Below, piece after piece: positions 53,852 to 63,112 of a stretch of DNA of 64,000 nt; the first letter of the stretch is position 1; each line of letters opens with the position of its first letter. A program made the position numbers and the translations under genes. Under the pieces are notes generated by a model that saw nothing but the letters and a program-made list of their open reading frames with translations, did not search any database and had not been told where the DNA came from. Source of the stretch: Candidatus Harpocratesius repetitus (GTDB taxonomy: Archaea; Asgardarchaeota; Lokiarchaeia; Sigyniarchaeales; Promethearchaeaceae); contig JAIZWK010000001.1 of assembly GCA_021498095.1 (NCBI GenBank), positions 1,599,666 through 1,663,665 of the forward strand. Direction: 5' to 3'.

Positions 53852-54976
53852 CTAAAGAATTTTTAACTTTTTTAACCAATTGGACCATAAATCTATCGAT
53901 ATTTTGGGAAAAATGATATTTAAAGTTTTAACAAATTCAGTGGGTGTAAAATGGGAACGATGCCATTTATTAAATCCATAACCTGGTGGCAAAGATTTTT
54001 CTAAATGAGTATACTTATATTTAATAAACGGATAGATTTGTCTCTTTAATTCCCCTATAGATGCCCATCTACCTTGCTTATGTGTGGCATAGTATTGAGC
54101 AATTTTCATAAATTTTTCTAGACCTTCATTTAAATTATTAGATTTTAAATTTCTTTTTTGATCTTTTGCTTGAAAACTAAAATTTAGGGTTGATTGGAAA
54201 ATATTGGGATTTCCTAATGCAGATCGACCAATCATTACTCCAGAAATATTAATTTGGGAAAAAGTTTCTTGGATTTGTTCTGGAGAATTAAAACCACCAT
54301 TAGCAATTATAGGAATTTTATTTTCGACAGCGTCTATCGCTTGTTGAAAAGGTTCGGTGCTTTTAATTATTGAATGTAAATCAACTCCCTGCATTTTAAC
54401 TGGTGCACGATTAATTGTTATCCACGCTATATTTTGTCCAAATTCGCGGAAAATTTGGGATAATAATGGAATGGGTGTGTCTCGTAATGAAAAACCACGC
54501 CGAATTTTGATTGAAATAGGGAGATCTGTATACTTTAATGATTTTTCAATGACCTTTAAAATAATATGTGGGTTTTTAAGTAATTCTCCCCCACGATTTT
54601 GAGGTAGTATTTTATATCCAGGACAACAAAAATTTAAATCAACATAATCAATACCAAGTGCATGTGAATTATCGGAAAGAAATTTTAAAGCTGGTTTGAG
54701 TGGATCTTCTGGACGAGCGATAATTTGTACTCCATCATAAATTGATTTTTTCGATTTTTGAAGAATTTTTTCCCAGAATTGCCACTTTTTTGCCTTCAAT
54801 AAATGTTGTGGGAGAATTTTAGGGCGGGATACAATTTTTGCGCCAAAGTCTCCCATCAATTCTCTTAATATTGGATTTGCAGTTAGTGGTTCCATAGGAG
54901 CAAAAAAAAGAATAATTTCATTCTTATTTGTTCTTTCTATAGATTGGTGAAAAAGGTGATTAAAATCAATATTCAT
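53852..54976 (-). CDS. tRNA-dihydrouridine synthase
   Basis: A 374-residue FMN-dependent enzyme that reduces uridines in tRNA. The TIM-barrel core has FFAPMEPLTANPILREL at the start, the signature IDYVDLNFCCPGYKILPQNR followed by GGELL, the RNA-binding ISIKIRRGF, the His-less substitute region AWITINRAPVKMQG, and IPIIANGGFNSPEQ and GVMIGRSALGNP for FMN. The catalytic cysteine occurs in NFCCPG rather than later as in bacteria. The C-terminus is a helical RNA-binding domain. Divergent from the JAB gene. Confidence 0.88.
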   Translation of the reverse strand: MNIDFNHLFHQSIERTNKNEIILFFAPMEPLTANPILRELMGDFGAKIVSRPKILPQHLLKAKKWQFWEKILQKSKKSIYDGVQIIARPEDPLKPALKFLSDNSHALGIDYVDLNFCCPGYKILPQNRGGELLKNPHIILKVIEKSLKYTDLPISIKIRRGFSLRDTPIPLLSQIFREFGQNIAWITINRAPVKMQGVDLHSIIKSTEPFQQAIDAVENKIPIIANGGFNSPEQIQETFSQINISGVMIGRSALGNPNIFQSTLNFSFQAKDQKRNLKSNNLNEGLEKFMKIAQYYATHKQGRWASIGELKRQIYPFIKYKYTHLEKSLPPGYGFNKWHRSHFTPTEFVKTLNIIFPKISIDLWSNWLKKLKIL

Positions 54977-55049
54977 TAATGGAAAGAAAGGATTTCTAAA
55001 AGAATAAAATTATTCTTTATTTACATATTAAGAAAATTGAGATTTTCAA

Positions 55050-55553
55050 ATGCTGTCTAAAACTGATCTAATGATTCCACTCTCAGTTTATGAAAAAATG
55101 ATGGATTTTGCACAATCTTCACCCCATAGGGAAGTCATTGGACCTATCTTTGGTAAACCTAATGAAGATGGTTCTATTTTGCTTACTGCTTCATATTCTT
55201 TTCGTATTGGTTCAACTACTGAAGTACATTTTATAGATTCTGATTATGAGAAGTTATTACCCCTTATTAAAAAGCATGAGCTGCAAAATGAACAATGGGT
55301 TGGATGGTTTCACAGTCATCCTTTTCAAGGAGGTGATTTTCTTTATATGTCAAAAACTGACATAAAATACCATACTATTGCTCAAAAAGGAAATCCATTA
55401 TGGACTGCTATTATCTTAAATCCACATCAAAAAAATGATCTTGAGGCAGTTTATGGTATGCGTGCTTTTCGTCTAATAGAGTATCCATCAAAAAGAAAAA
55501 AGTCCAAATATCGTGTCAAAGAATTAATATTTAAAATAATCGATGAAAAATGA
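55050..55553 (+). CDS. JAB1/MPN (JAMM) metalloprotease-like protein
   Basis: A 167-residue JAMM domain protein. Seen are Glu in REVIGPIFGKP and the metal motif GWFHSHPFQGGDFLYMSKTD, which gives His-x-His and the Ser and Asp ligands. The spacing between HSHP and Ser-x2-Asp is nine residues, longer than the six in Rpn11/Csn5, so the insert is unusual. The rest (ILLTASYSFRIGSTTEVHFI) matches the MPN fold. Relatives remove ubiquitin-like proteins or process sulfur carriers; with the RING protein in this window a deubiquitinase role is attractive but unproven. Confidence 0.85.
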   Translation: MLSKTDLMIPLSVYEKMMDFAQSSPHREVIGPIFGKPNEDGSILLTASYSFRIGSTTEVHFIDSDYEKLLPLIKKHELQNEQWVGWFHSHPFQGGDFLYMSKTDIKYHTIAQKGNPLWTAIILNPHQKNDLEAVYGMRAFRLIEYPSKRKKSKYRVKELIFKIIDEK

Positions 55554-55598
55554 TAAATATTAAAACTTTTAAGATTGAATTAATATGATTAGTTTAAT

Positions 55599-56468
55599 AT
55601 GCAGATTTCTGATAAATTCTTGATTGTACTCTGGAATTTAATAGAAAAAGAAGCAACTATTATTAAAACTCAGAAAATCAGACTGCATGAAATCTTAATT
55701 CTTCATTGGAAGGATTATGACTTTCAAATTCCAGAAATTGATGATTTTTTACCTGATAAAGTAGCATTTTTTTCTGATCTCTTATATCGAAAGAATTTAC
55801 TTCATCAACTTGCGCAGATTTTTACTCAGTCTTTACAAGCAATTCTTCGAATTGTAGAAATTCTATTAATTTATTATCCCGAATCGCAAGATTTTAAGAA
55901 TACTTTTTCTTTCAAAAATAATCATTTTATTGTTTATAAAATTGCTTCTGATATGATAGGGAGTTTACTTCCAATTCTTTCTTTTTGTCAAACACCAATT
56001 AAAAAAGATTTAGTATTAATAGGTGCATTTAAATCTGAATTAAAAATTACTGGTCTCACTGTTGATGAAATTCAAGAAAAATTAATTCGTTATGGTTTAC
56101 AATACCAACAAGCTGAAATAAATGAAGTATTTAGAAAAATTCAAGAAGATAGTAAATTTTTATCCATTTCAAGCTCATTAACAGATGAAGGAATACAATT
56201 TTGGAAAATTACTGATGAAATTCCACTTTCACAAGAAATATCAAATAAATATATTAAGAAAATCTCTCCTTTAATCAATTGGGTTGTTAATACTTGGAGA
56301 AGTTTATATAATATAAGGGAATTACATATGCCGATTCCATCAGATTATCCAGAAGCAGAAGGACTTCAAAAAGTTGTCAATTTAGCAAGCAAACAAGGTT
56401 TTACTGCTTCATTGGAAGTAATAGAGAATCTAAGTGCATACTACCAATATATTGCAGATAAAAAATAA
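55599..56468 (+). CDS. Helical protein of unknown function next to the JAB gene
   Basis: A 289-residue mostly helical soluble protein. The first 130 residues are rich in Leu/Ile and aromatic residues; residues about 140-215 (ELKITGLTVDEIQEKLIRYG onward) look like a winged-helix domain; the end is a helical segment with PEAEGLQKVVNLASKQGF. I do not recognise the family. It follows the JAB gene by 45 bp on the same strand and may be its adaptor or regulator. Confidence 0.75.
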   Translation: MQISDKFLIVLWNLIEKEATIIKTQKIRLHEILILHWKDYDFQIPEIDDFLPDKVAFFSDLLYRKNLLHQLAQIFTQSLQAILRIVEILLIYYPESQDFKNTFSFKNNHFIVYKIASDMIGSLLPILSFCQTPIKKDLVLIGAFKSELKITGLTVDEIQEKLIRYGLQYQQAEINEVFRKIQEDSKFLSISSSLTDEGIQFWKITDEIPLSQEISNKYIKKISPLINWVVNTWRSLYNIRELHMPIPSDYPEAEGLQKVVNLASKQGFTASLEVIENLSAYYQYIADKK

Positions 56469-56558
56469 TCATATTTCCTTTACGATATATTCGGGATGCT
56501 TTTTTGCCCACATTAATAGATCTTGTTCTATTTTTTCCAAATCTTTGAAATCGATCAT
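56469..56558 (-). CDS. 29-residue microprotein
   Basis: A tiny frame from ATG 56558 to TGA: MIDFKDLEKIEQDLLMWAKK then HPEYIVKEI. It is preceded by AAGGTGA at 5-6 nt, a near-ideal ribosome-binding site for these archaea, which is the main support. It would form a single amphipathic helix. Its stop codon directly adjoins that of the gene at 55599 on the other strand. Confidence 0.45.
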   Translation of the reverse strand: MIDFKDLEKIEQDLLMWAKKHPEYIVKEI

Positions 56559-56760
56559 TATTTTCACCTTCTTAAATAATTAAATGCTTTCCAAACCGAC
56601 AAAAAACTAAATCAAATTTAAAATTTTTGGCATTCAATTCTTGTATTCATGCAAAGATGGATTTATTGTTCGAAAATGATGCAAAGAATGGGAGTAGAAT
56701 GGGAAGACCAAGAATTTTTATCTTGGGAGAGAATTATTATAACTACTTAGGTTGAGTATT

Positions 56761-58056
56761 ATGGATTCATTTAGTGCAGAATATTTTGAAGAACAAGGAA
56801 TTCAATTTATTCAATTTCAATTCACTACAATATCTGGAGAATTGAAAGAAGTTGAATTTCCAGCAAAAAACTGGGAAATGATGAAGAATGGAACAGGTGT
56901 CGATGGGAGTTCTTTAGGTTTTTTATCAACAGAACAATCTGATATGCGGGCTGTCCCCGACCTAAACACTTTTTCTATTCTACCTTGGGATCCTCATGTG
57001 GGACGATTTATCTGTAATCTTCATGATAACGACAATAACCCTTATCCTACTGATCCTCGCTCATTTTTAATTCGTGTTTTGAAAAAGGGAGAAGAATTGG
57101 GATATTACTTTAAGGTACGACCTGAATTAGAGTGGTATTTCATTGATGATGATCTTCAACCTGCAGATTCTGGTTCTTATATGTGTACTGTTCCTGAAGA
57201 TGATCTTCATTTAATAAGAAGAGAAATCGCTCGTGATATGCTATCGCTGTTTTCACATGGTTCTCCTCATACAATTCATCATGAAGTCGGACCAGGTCAA
57301 CAAGAAGTTGAATTATCAAAAGAATATGCATTATATCAAGCAGATAATGTTCAAACTTCCAAGATAATTGCTAAAAATGTAGCTCAAAATCATAATTTAA
57401 ACTGCACTTTTATGCCAAAACCCTTCCCAGAAGAAGCCGGAAGTGGACTTCATATTCACATATACATGGAAGACAAGAAAGGTAATAATTTATTTGCAAA
57501 AGAAAATGGAATTTCAGACGAGTTGCGATATTTTATTGGTGGAATCATCTATCATGCTGATGCACTTTCAGCTATTCTTAATTCTTCTACTAATTCTTAT
57601 AAGCGTTTGGTTCCAAATCATGAAGCTCCTGTTTATAAATCCTGGGGTGTAGGCAATCGCACTGCTTTAATTCGTGTTCCTGGCTATGAAAACAAAGCTC
57701 ACTTAGAATATCGTGCAGGAGATGCATCTATGAATATATATCTAGGTATGGCAGTATTATTTTCTGCTGGTTTGGATGGAATTAAGAATAAAATTCAGCC
57801 AAATGAGCCAACATCATTAAATGTTGATCATATGGATATTGGAGAACGCAATAAGTTGAAGATTACTCGATTGCCCAATGATTTAGAACATGCTGTAGAT
57901 GCATTTAAGAAATCACCATTTATGAAAGATCTACTTGGAGAATTTTTAAACCAAATTTTACTTGAGAATTATAAGAATATATTAGATGCCCACCGTGTTG
58001 CAGTTCGAAATGGTTATGAACATGAATGGGAGTTGGACCAATATCTTGAATGCTGA
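56761..58056 (+). CDS. glnA: Glutamine synthetase, type I
   Basis: A 431-residue enzyme that makes glutamine from glutamate, ammonia and ATP. The N-terminal beta-grasp has VEFPAKNWEMMKNGTGVDGS, followed by the active-site Asp region, the catalytic HHEVGPGQQEVELSK, the ATP-binding FMPKPFPEEAGSGLHIHI, and NSYKRLVPNHEAPVYKSWG with NRTALIRVPGY. No adenylylation-loop signature of GSI-beta is evident and length fits GSI-alpha. ATG 56761 is used in place of TTG 56752. Single-gene unit. Confidence 0.95.
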   Translation: MDSFSAEYFEEQGIQFIQFQFTTISGELKEVEFPAKNWEMMKNGTGVDGSSLGFLSTEQSDMRAVPDLNTFSILPWDPHVGRFICNLHDNDNNPYPTDPRSFLIRVLKKGEELGYYFKVRPELEWYFIDDDLQPADSGSYMCTVPEDDLHLIRREIARDMLSLFSHGSPHTIHHEVGPGQQEVELSKEYALYQADNVQTSKIIAKNVAQNHNLNCTFMPKPFPEEAGSGLHIHIYMEDKKGNNLFAKENGISDELRYFIGGIIYHADALSAILNSSTNSYKRLVPNHEAPVYKSWGVGNRTALIRVPGYENKAHLEYRAGDASMNIYLGMAVLFSAGLDGIKNKIQPNEPTSLNVDHMDIGERNKLKITRLPNDLEHAVDAFKKSPFMKDLLGEFLNQILLENYKNILDAHRVAVRNGYEHEWELDQYLEC

Positions 58057-58102
58057 GAAATTCAATATTTATATGAATTTTTCTTGAAGTATTTTTTTCA
58101 AA

Positions 58103-58150
58103 TTGAAATATTTCAAATCACTGTAATTTTGAATATTGAATATTTCAAAA
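58103..58150. promoter_or_regulatory. Two TTGAAAT palindromes, probable PadR operator
   Basis: TTGAAATATTTCAA at 58103-58116 is a perfect 14-bp palindrome. A second, 24-bp imperfect one with TTTTGAA and TTCAAAA ends is at 58127-58150. They lie 112-159 bp before the padR start and are the likely binding sites of that protein. Confidence 0.55.
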
Positions 58151-58261
58151 TGAAAAAAAATATATATTCTGATCTACTTTTTTCTTTAATTTATTATTTA
58201 TCAACTTTAGTAAAATTGTGTATTTAGCTTGTGGATCAAAAACTTTCAAATAAAGAGCTTG

Positions 58262-58798
58262 ATGGAAATCTTCAGTAAATTAAGATTGTTGCTGCTTTTT
58301 AATACTATTGAACAAAATTCTAATGGAATTACTTTTTATGAATTAAAACAGTATAATCATATTCCTCATTCAAGAATATATAGAGAAATGAATCGCTTAT
58401 GTGAACACGGATATTTAAGGCGAGAAGAAACACAAAATGAATTGGGGAGGCCGAAATATCTCTTTTTTCTCTCAAAAAAGGGTTTGCAAGAAAAAGAAAG
58501 AATTTCTGCAGATCTTCAAAAAATATTGGTATTCTTAAAAGAGAAATTTCCTGAAGATGGAAATCTGGATGTTGAATCCTTTTTATGTAATGCTTCTTTA
58601 AGTATGTGGCAAGATCCCATACAAAACATTCTAAAATCTGATAAATCTTATCAGAAAAAAAAAGCAATTCTCGAAAGAATGTATGAAGATGTGGAAAATC
58701 GATTAACAATGATCTCTAATGCTTTGGCTCAATTAGAGACTTCACATTCATCATCTTCACAAAATTTAACTAAAAATAACAAAAAAAGAAATGAATAG
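58262..58798 (+). CDS. PadR-family regulator linked to an ABC exporter
   Basis: A 178-residue PadR protein. The winged helix has LRLLLLFNTIEQNSNGITFY, HIPHSRIYREMNRLCEHGYL and a wing with RPKYLFFLSKKGLQE; the C-terminus is a long helical arm (LERMYEDVENRLTMISNALAQ). ATG 58262 is chosen, as upstream residues are not family-like. The two exporter genes start 16 bp downstream, so the three genes form an operon. PadR/LmrR proteins are known to repress multidrug ABC transporters and to sense their substrates, and this arrangement matches. Confidence 0.88.
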   Translation: MEIFSKLRLLLLFNTIEQNSNGITFYELKQYNHIPHSRIYREMNRLCEHGYLRREETQNELGRPKYLFFLSKKGLQEKERISADLQKILVFLKEKFPEDGNLDVESFLCNASLSMWQDPIQNILKSDKSYQKKKAILERMYEDVENRLTMISNALAQLETSHSSSSQNLTKNNKKRNE

Positions 58799-58814
58799 AG
58801 GATAATGAAATAAA

Positions 58815-60671
58815 ATGACAAAGAATACAGAAAATAATCATGTTTTATCAACTTCAATATCCACAAAAAAAAGCATTAGAATGATCTTTTCTTATGCGTG
58901 GTTAAATAAAAAAGAATTTATTTTAATGTTAGTTTTTATGGGTTTTGGAATTGGTTTTATGATGGTTTCTCCTCAAATTTTCCGAAAAGTAATCAATCTT
59001 TTGGAAAACAATGATTCAAATGCTACTGTGCGAGATCTTCTTGGTCTTCTTGGCTTGGGTGTAGGAATCGCTTTAATAGGGGGAATTATTTTAGGAATAG
59101 GTAGATATTACTCAGCAATTGTGGGAACTGAGGCTCAATATAATATTAGAAAAAGCGTATATAATGCTATTAATCGGCAAACGTACTCGTTTTTTAATAA
59201 AGCCGAAACAGGTGACTTGGTTGCCAGAGCGACTTCTGACATTGAAATGACAACTCCTGTATTTAATCAAGGTATAACTCTTGGATTTCAATCGATAATT
59301 ATGATGATTGGTGTTGTGGTTGGAATATCAGTTACATTTCCTTCAATTTCATGGATAATTATAACAGCAGAAATAATATTCTTGTTTGTTATTGTTTTTT
59401 GTGCAAAAAAAATGCAAGAGGCATATCTTAAGTCTCGTCGTACATTTGGAAATTTAACCACAGTATTTCGAGAAAACATTATTGGAGCTCAAGTAGTACG
59501 AATTTTTAATAGTCAAAATAAAGAAATTCGTAAATTTCAAGCTGAAAATGCTGATTTCAAAGATTATACCATCCAAGCAATTAAATGGTCCACAATTTTG
59601 CGATATTCTGGTTGGATCATGCTAGCTATAATGTCTTCGTTTATTTTAGTATTTGGAGGCTGGAATGCATATCAAGCATACTTAGCAAATGATCAATCAT
59701 TTAATTTAGGTGTTTTTGTTGCAATGTTGAGTTATATTTCAATGTTGGGAATGCCAATTAATCAAATTAATAATGTGGTTATGAATTTTGTTCAAGCTAA
59801 TGCCGCAATGGTTCGGGTTAAAGAAGTTTTAGATTCTATGCCAGAAATCGTTGAATCTCCTAATGCAATATCTGCTAAAGATATTCGGGGTGATGTAGAA
59901 TTCAGAAATGTTAATTTTGGATATACATCAACATTAGTTTTAAAGAATATAAATCTTAAAGTTAAAGCAGGAACAACTGTAGCACTTTTAGGAACAACCG
60001 GTTCTGGAAAATCTACTTTGATCTCTCTTTTACCGCGTTTTTATGATATACTTGATGGTGAACTCTTAATTGATGGCCGTAATATTAAAGATTATAAAAT
60101 TGACGAATTACGACGGCAAATTGCAGTTTGTTCTCAGAATATTTTCCTATTTAACATTTCAATTGCCGATAATATACGATATGGGCGTGATGATGCTTCT
60201 CTTGAAGAGGTAATTGAAGCTGCAAAAGCAGCAAATGTCCATGAATTTATTGAAAATTTGCCGGATAAATACGACACTCTAGTAGGAGAACGTGGTGTAG
60301 CCTTATCTGGGGGACAAAAGCAAAGAGTGGCAATTGCTCGCGCTTTAATACTAAAACCAAAAATCTTGATTCTTGACGATAGTACATCTAGTGTTGATAT
60401 GAATACTGAATACAAAATTCAACAAGCATTAGAAAGAGTAATGAAAAATCGAACTACATTTATTATCACACAACGTCTCTCAACTATTCGAAATGCAAAT
60501 TCAATTGTGGTAATGGATCAAGGAAGAATCGTAGGTGCAGGAACACATGAAGATCTCATTGGAAAAAATGCAATTTATACTCAAATCTATCAAACATTAT
60601 TTGCAAAACAGAAAACAATGGAAACTCCGCAAGTTGCCGAAATTATGGCTGAAAAGAAAGGAGGTAATTAA
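58815..60671 (+). CDS. ABC exporter half-transporter with degenerate catalytic site
   Basis: A 618-residue half-transporter: six membrane segments (residues 20-320), then an ATPase. Walker A is GTTGSGKSTLI, the signature LSGGQKQRVAIARAL is canonical, but Walker B reads ILILDDSTSSVD, with Asp in place of the catalytic Glu, and the H-loop is TQRLSTI, with Gln in place of His. Such a pair of losses is typical of one partner in heterodimeric exporters (TM287/288, BmrCD). The partner gene follows 2 bp later. Confidence 0.93.
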   Translation: MTKNTENNHVLSTSISTKKSIRMIFSYAWLNKKEFILMLVFMGFGIGFMMVSPQIFRKVINLLENNDSNATVRDLLGLLGLGVGIALIGGIILGIGRYYSAIVGTEAQYNIRKSVYNAINRQTYSFFNKAETGDLVARATSDIEMTTPVFNQGITLGFQSIIMMIGVVVGISVTFPSISWIIITAEIIFLFVIVFCAKKMQEAYLKSRRTFGNLTTVFRENIIGAQVVRIFNSQNKEIRKFQAENADFKDYTIQAIKWSTILRYSGWIMLAIMSSFILVFGGWNAYQAYLANDQSFNLGVFVAMLSYISMLGMPINQINNVVMNFVQANAAMVRVKEVLDSMPEIVESPNAISAKDIRGDVEFRNVNFGYTSTLVLKNINLKVKAGTTVALLGTTGSGKSTLISLLPRFYDILDGELLIDGRNIKDYKIDELRRQIAVCSQNIFLFNISIADNIRYGRDDASLEEVIEAAKAANVHEFIENLPDKYDTLVGERGVALSGGQKQRVAIARALILKPKILILDDSTSSVDMNTEYKIQQALERVMKNRTTFIITQRLSTIRNANSIVVMDQGRIVGAGTHEDLIGKNAIYTQIYQTLFAKQKTMETPQVAEIMAEKKGGN

Positions 60672-60673
60672 AT

Positions 60674-62935
60674 TTGTCCCATCAAAGGAATCGAATGATT
60701 TTAGAAAAAACAAAACGTTTTGTTGATGATAAAACCCTTTGGAAATGGATGCTTTCCTATTTAAAAGACAATTTAGGTGTATTTATTATTGTTCTTTTAG
60801 GAATGTTTCTATTCACAGGAATGCAGGCTGTATTACCACTGCTTCAACAACGTTTAATAGATGATGGGATATTAAAAAGCAATGCTTCAGTTGTTATTTC
60901 AATCTTAATAATATACGCCAGTTTCCGTATTATTTCTAGCGTTGGGAATGGATTCTCAGAATTTATTTTGGCAAAGATAGGAACAAATGTTGTTTATAAG
61001 GTTCGTCAGGATTTATTCATCAATTTACAGAAAACTTCTATGGATTATTTTGATAAAGTGCATAGTGGAGACATTATTAGCACAGTTACTAATGATGTCG
61101 ATCAACTCAACATGGTTTTTGGCGGTCAACTTGCAACTTTATTAACGGATTTGTTTCGCGGATTGATGGTATTAGGATTAATGCTTTTTATGAATTGGGA
61201 ATTAACCCTGGTTGCTTTATCACTTACTCCTCTTCTTTTTATTTTATCTCGATTTTTTATTAAAAATGTACGCAACATGTTTAAAACCACCAGAAAGAAA
61301 CTTTCTCAAGTAACCAGTGTGGCAGAGCAAAATATTTCCGGAATGAAGGTAATTCAAGCATATGGTAAGCAACGAGAAGCTGCAGAAGAGTTTGATAGAG
61401 CAAATCGTAGTAACCAAGAGGCTTTTCTAAAGGTTCGTCGTATAATGTCGTTTCTATTTCCATTATTCTTCTTCATTTCCAGTTTAATTAGCGCGGTGGT
61501 GTTGCTGTATAGTGGAAGTGCTTATCTTAATGGGATTGGATTCTTAGGTTCTACTATAACAATTGGTATTGTTTCTTCTTTTTCAAATTATTTAAACCAA
61601 TTAATGATGCCCATAATGATGATTGCTTTCTTTACTCAGCAAATGCAATCAACTTTAGCTGCTGCTGAACGGGTCTATCTACTGTTAAATGAGAAAAGTG
61701 AGATTCCTGATCCTGAAAATCCTGTTGATTTTTCTAATATTTCTGGTGAAATCGAATTTAAAGATGTAACTTTTGCATACAGTAAACGAAAAGCGAAAAA
61801 GCCTGTAAAAATAATTGATCCTTCGGCAAAACGCAAGAAGAAAGCCTTAAAAAGAAAGAAAGAAATTGAAAATAAAAATTTTATGCCAGAACAGACACAA
61901 TTCATGCAAATGCAGGCTTTACTTCAAAATCCTGAAACATTTTTAAAATTAGCTCGCCGTTTAGATGCGCATTTGAAGGGAAATAACTTTAATCTTAAGA
62001 TTTCTTCAAGTGGCGGGAATGGAGAAAGTAGTGGTGGTGGGATTACATCTGGTGAATCATCTATATCTGGAAAGGATGGAAAAGGATCTATTTTAGATAA
62101 TCTTCCCCGTGCAAAAATACTTCAAATTTTAGGGTCACCACGAGTGCCCAAAGAGATTTTCGATCAATTTACCCCCACAGTTAAAGCATTAATTCAAGAA
62201 GATAAATTAATTAGAGAACATGAATCCCAAACAGGAGATGTCTTGAAAAATGTATCTATGCATTTAGAAGCAGGGCGAACTTTTGCTATAGTAGGACCAA
62301 CAGGTGCTGGAAAAACGACATTGATAAAGTTGATTACTCGATTTTATGATCTGAAACAAAATAGTGGTGAAATTTTAATTGATAAAATCAATATTAAGGA
62401 TTTACGAAAAGAAGATTTAAGGAAAGCAATAGGTATGGTTCCTCAAGATAGTTTTCTTTTTAATGGAACAATTTTGGAAAACTTATATTACGGTCTTCCT
62501 GATGATGTTCCTCATGTAGTTGATGATAAAGTCTTAGAAATCACGCGCTTTTTGGGATTGGATAATTTTATCCGTGAAATGCCTGATCAATATAATACAC
62601 TATTAAATGAGAATGCAAGTAATCTTTCTGTTGGACAGCGTCAATTAATTGCTTTTGCTCGTGTCTTAATGGTAGATCCTGAAATATTGATTTTGGATGA
62701 AGCTACAAGTTCAGTTGATCCATATACTGAGACTTTGATTCAAGAAGCCCTTGAGAAGGCTAAAAAAGGTCGTACTACTATTATTATTGCACATCGATTA
62801 TCAACTATTAAAAATGCGGATGAAATTTTTGTTATTGAGCATGGAGAAGTGGTTGAGCATGGAACACATGAAAGCTTGATGCAACGGCAAGGAAGTTATG
62901 CCAAATTAGTAGAAATGCAGGCTAAAGGTATTTAA
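60674..62935 (+). CDS. ABC exporter half-transporter, catalytic partner with long insert
   Basis: A 753-residue half-transporter with six membrane segments (30-335) and an ATPase with canonical Walker A (GPTGAGKTTLI), Walker B (ILILDEATSSVD) and H-loop (IAHRLSTI). The signature is LSVGQRQLIAFAR, with Val for Gly, so the two composite sites are asymmetric. Between the beginning of the ATPase (FKDVTFAYSKRK) and Walker A lies a roughly 150-residue insert: a Lys-rich helix, a Met/Gln-rich helix and a Gly/Ser run. The TTG start at 60674 is supported by AAAGGAGGT 8 nt upstream, the best Shine-Dalgarno in the window. Confidence 0.93.
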   Translation: MSHQRNRMILEKTKRFVDDKTLWKWMLSYLKDNLGVFIIVLLGMFLFTGMQAVLPLLQQRLIDDGILKSNASVVISILIIYASFRIISSVGNGFSEFILAKIGTNVVYKVRQDLFINLQKTSMDYFDKVHSGDIISTVTNDVDQLNMVFGGQLATLLTDLFRGLMVLGLMLFMNWELTLVALSLTPLLFILSRFFIKNVRNMFKTTRKKLSQVTSVAEQNISGMKVIQAYGKQREAAEEFDRANRSNQEAFLKVRRIMSFLFPLFFFISSLISAVVLLYSGSAYLNGIGFLGSTITIGIVSSFSNYLNQLMMPIMMIAFFTQQMQSTLAAAERVYLLLNEKSEIPDPENPVDFSNISGEIEFKDVTFAYSKRKAKKPVKIIDPSAKRKKKALKRKKEIENKNFMPEQTQFMQMQALLQNPETFLKLARRLDAHLKGNNFNLKISSSGGNGESSGGGITSGESSISGKDGKGSILDNLPRAKILQILGSPRVPKEIFDQFTPTVKALIQEDKLIREHESQTGDVLKNVSMHLEAGRTFAIVGPTGAGKTTLIKLITRFYDLKQNSGEILIDKINIKDLRKEDLRKAIGMVPQDSFLFNGTILENLYYGLPDDVPHVVDDKVLEITRFLGLDNFIREMPDQYNTLLNENASNLSVGQRQLIAFARVLMVDPEILILDEATSSVDPYTETLIQEALEKAKKGRTTIIIAHRLSTIKNADEIFVIEHGEVVEHGTHESLMQRQGSYAKLVEMQAKGI

Positions 62936-63112
62936 TTCTCAAACTTTTTTTCACTTGATCTTTTCATTTGATCATATTTAATAATTATCTAAGCTCCGTT
63001 CTTCTTCTTTTTTTCTTCTTCTTTTATCTCTTCTTTTAGTTCATATTCTTTTATTCTTATTTTATTCCAAATCATTTGTAGGATGTAAAAAAATATCAAA
63101 AAAAAAATTTGA

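Noticed and set aside
62936..63112. Intrinsic terminator or small RNA between the ABC exporter and the aminopeptidase
   Set aside because: The region has TTCTTC runs and a T-rich tail, but I found no stable hairpin; it is only a convergent intergenic spacer.
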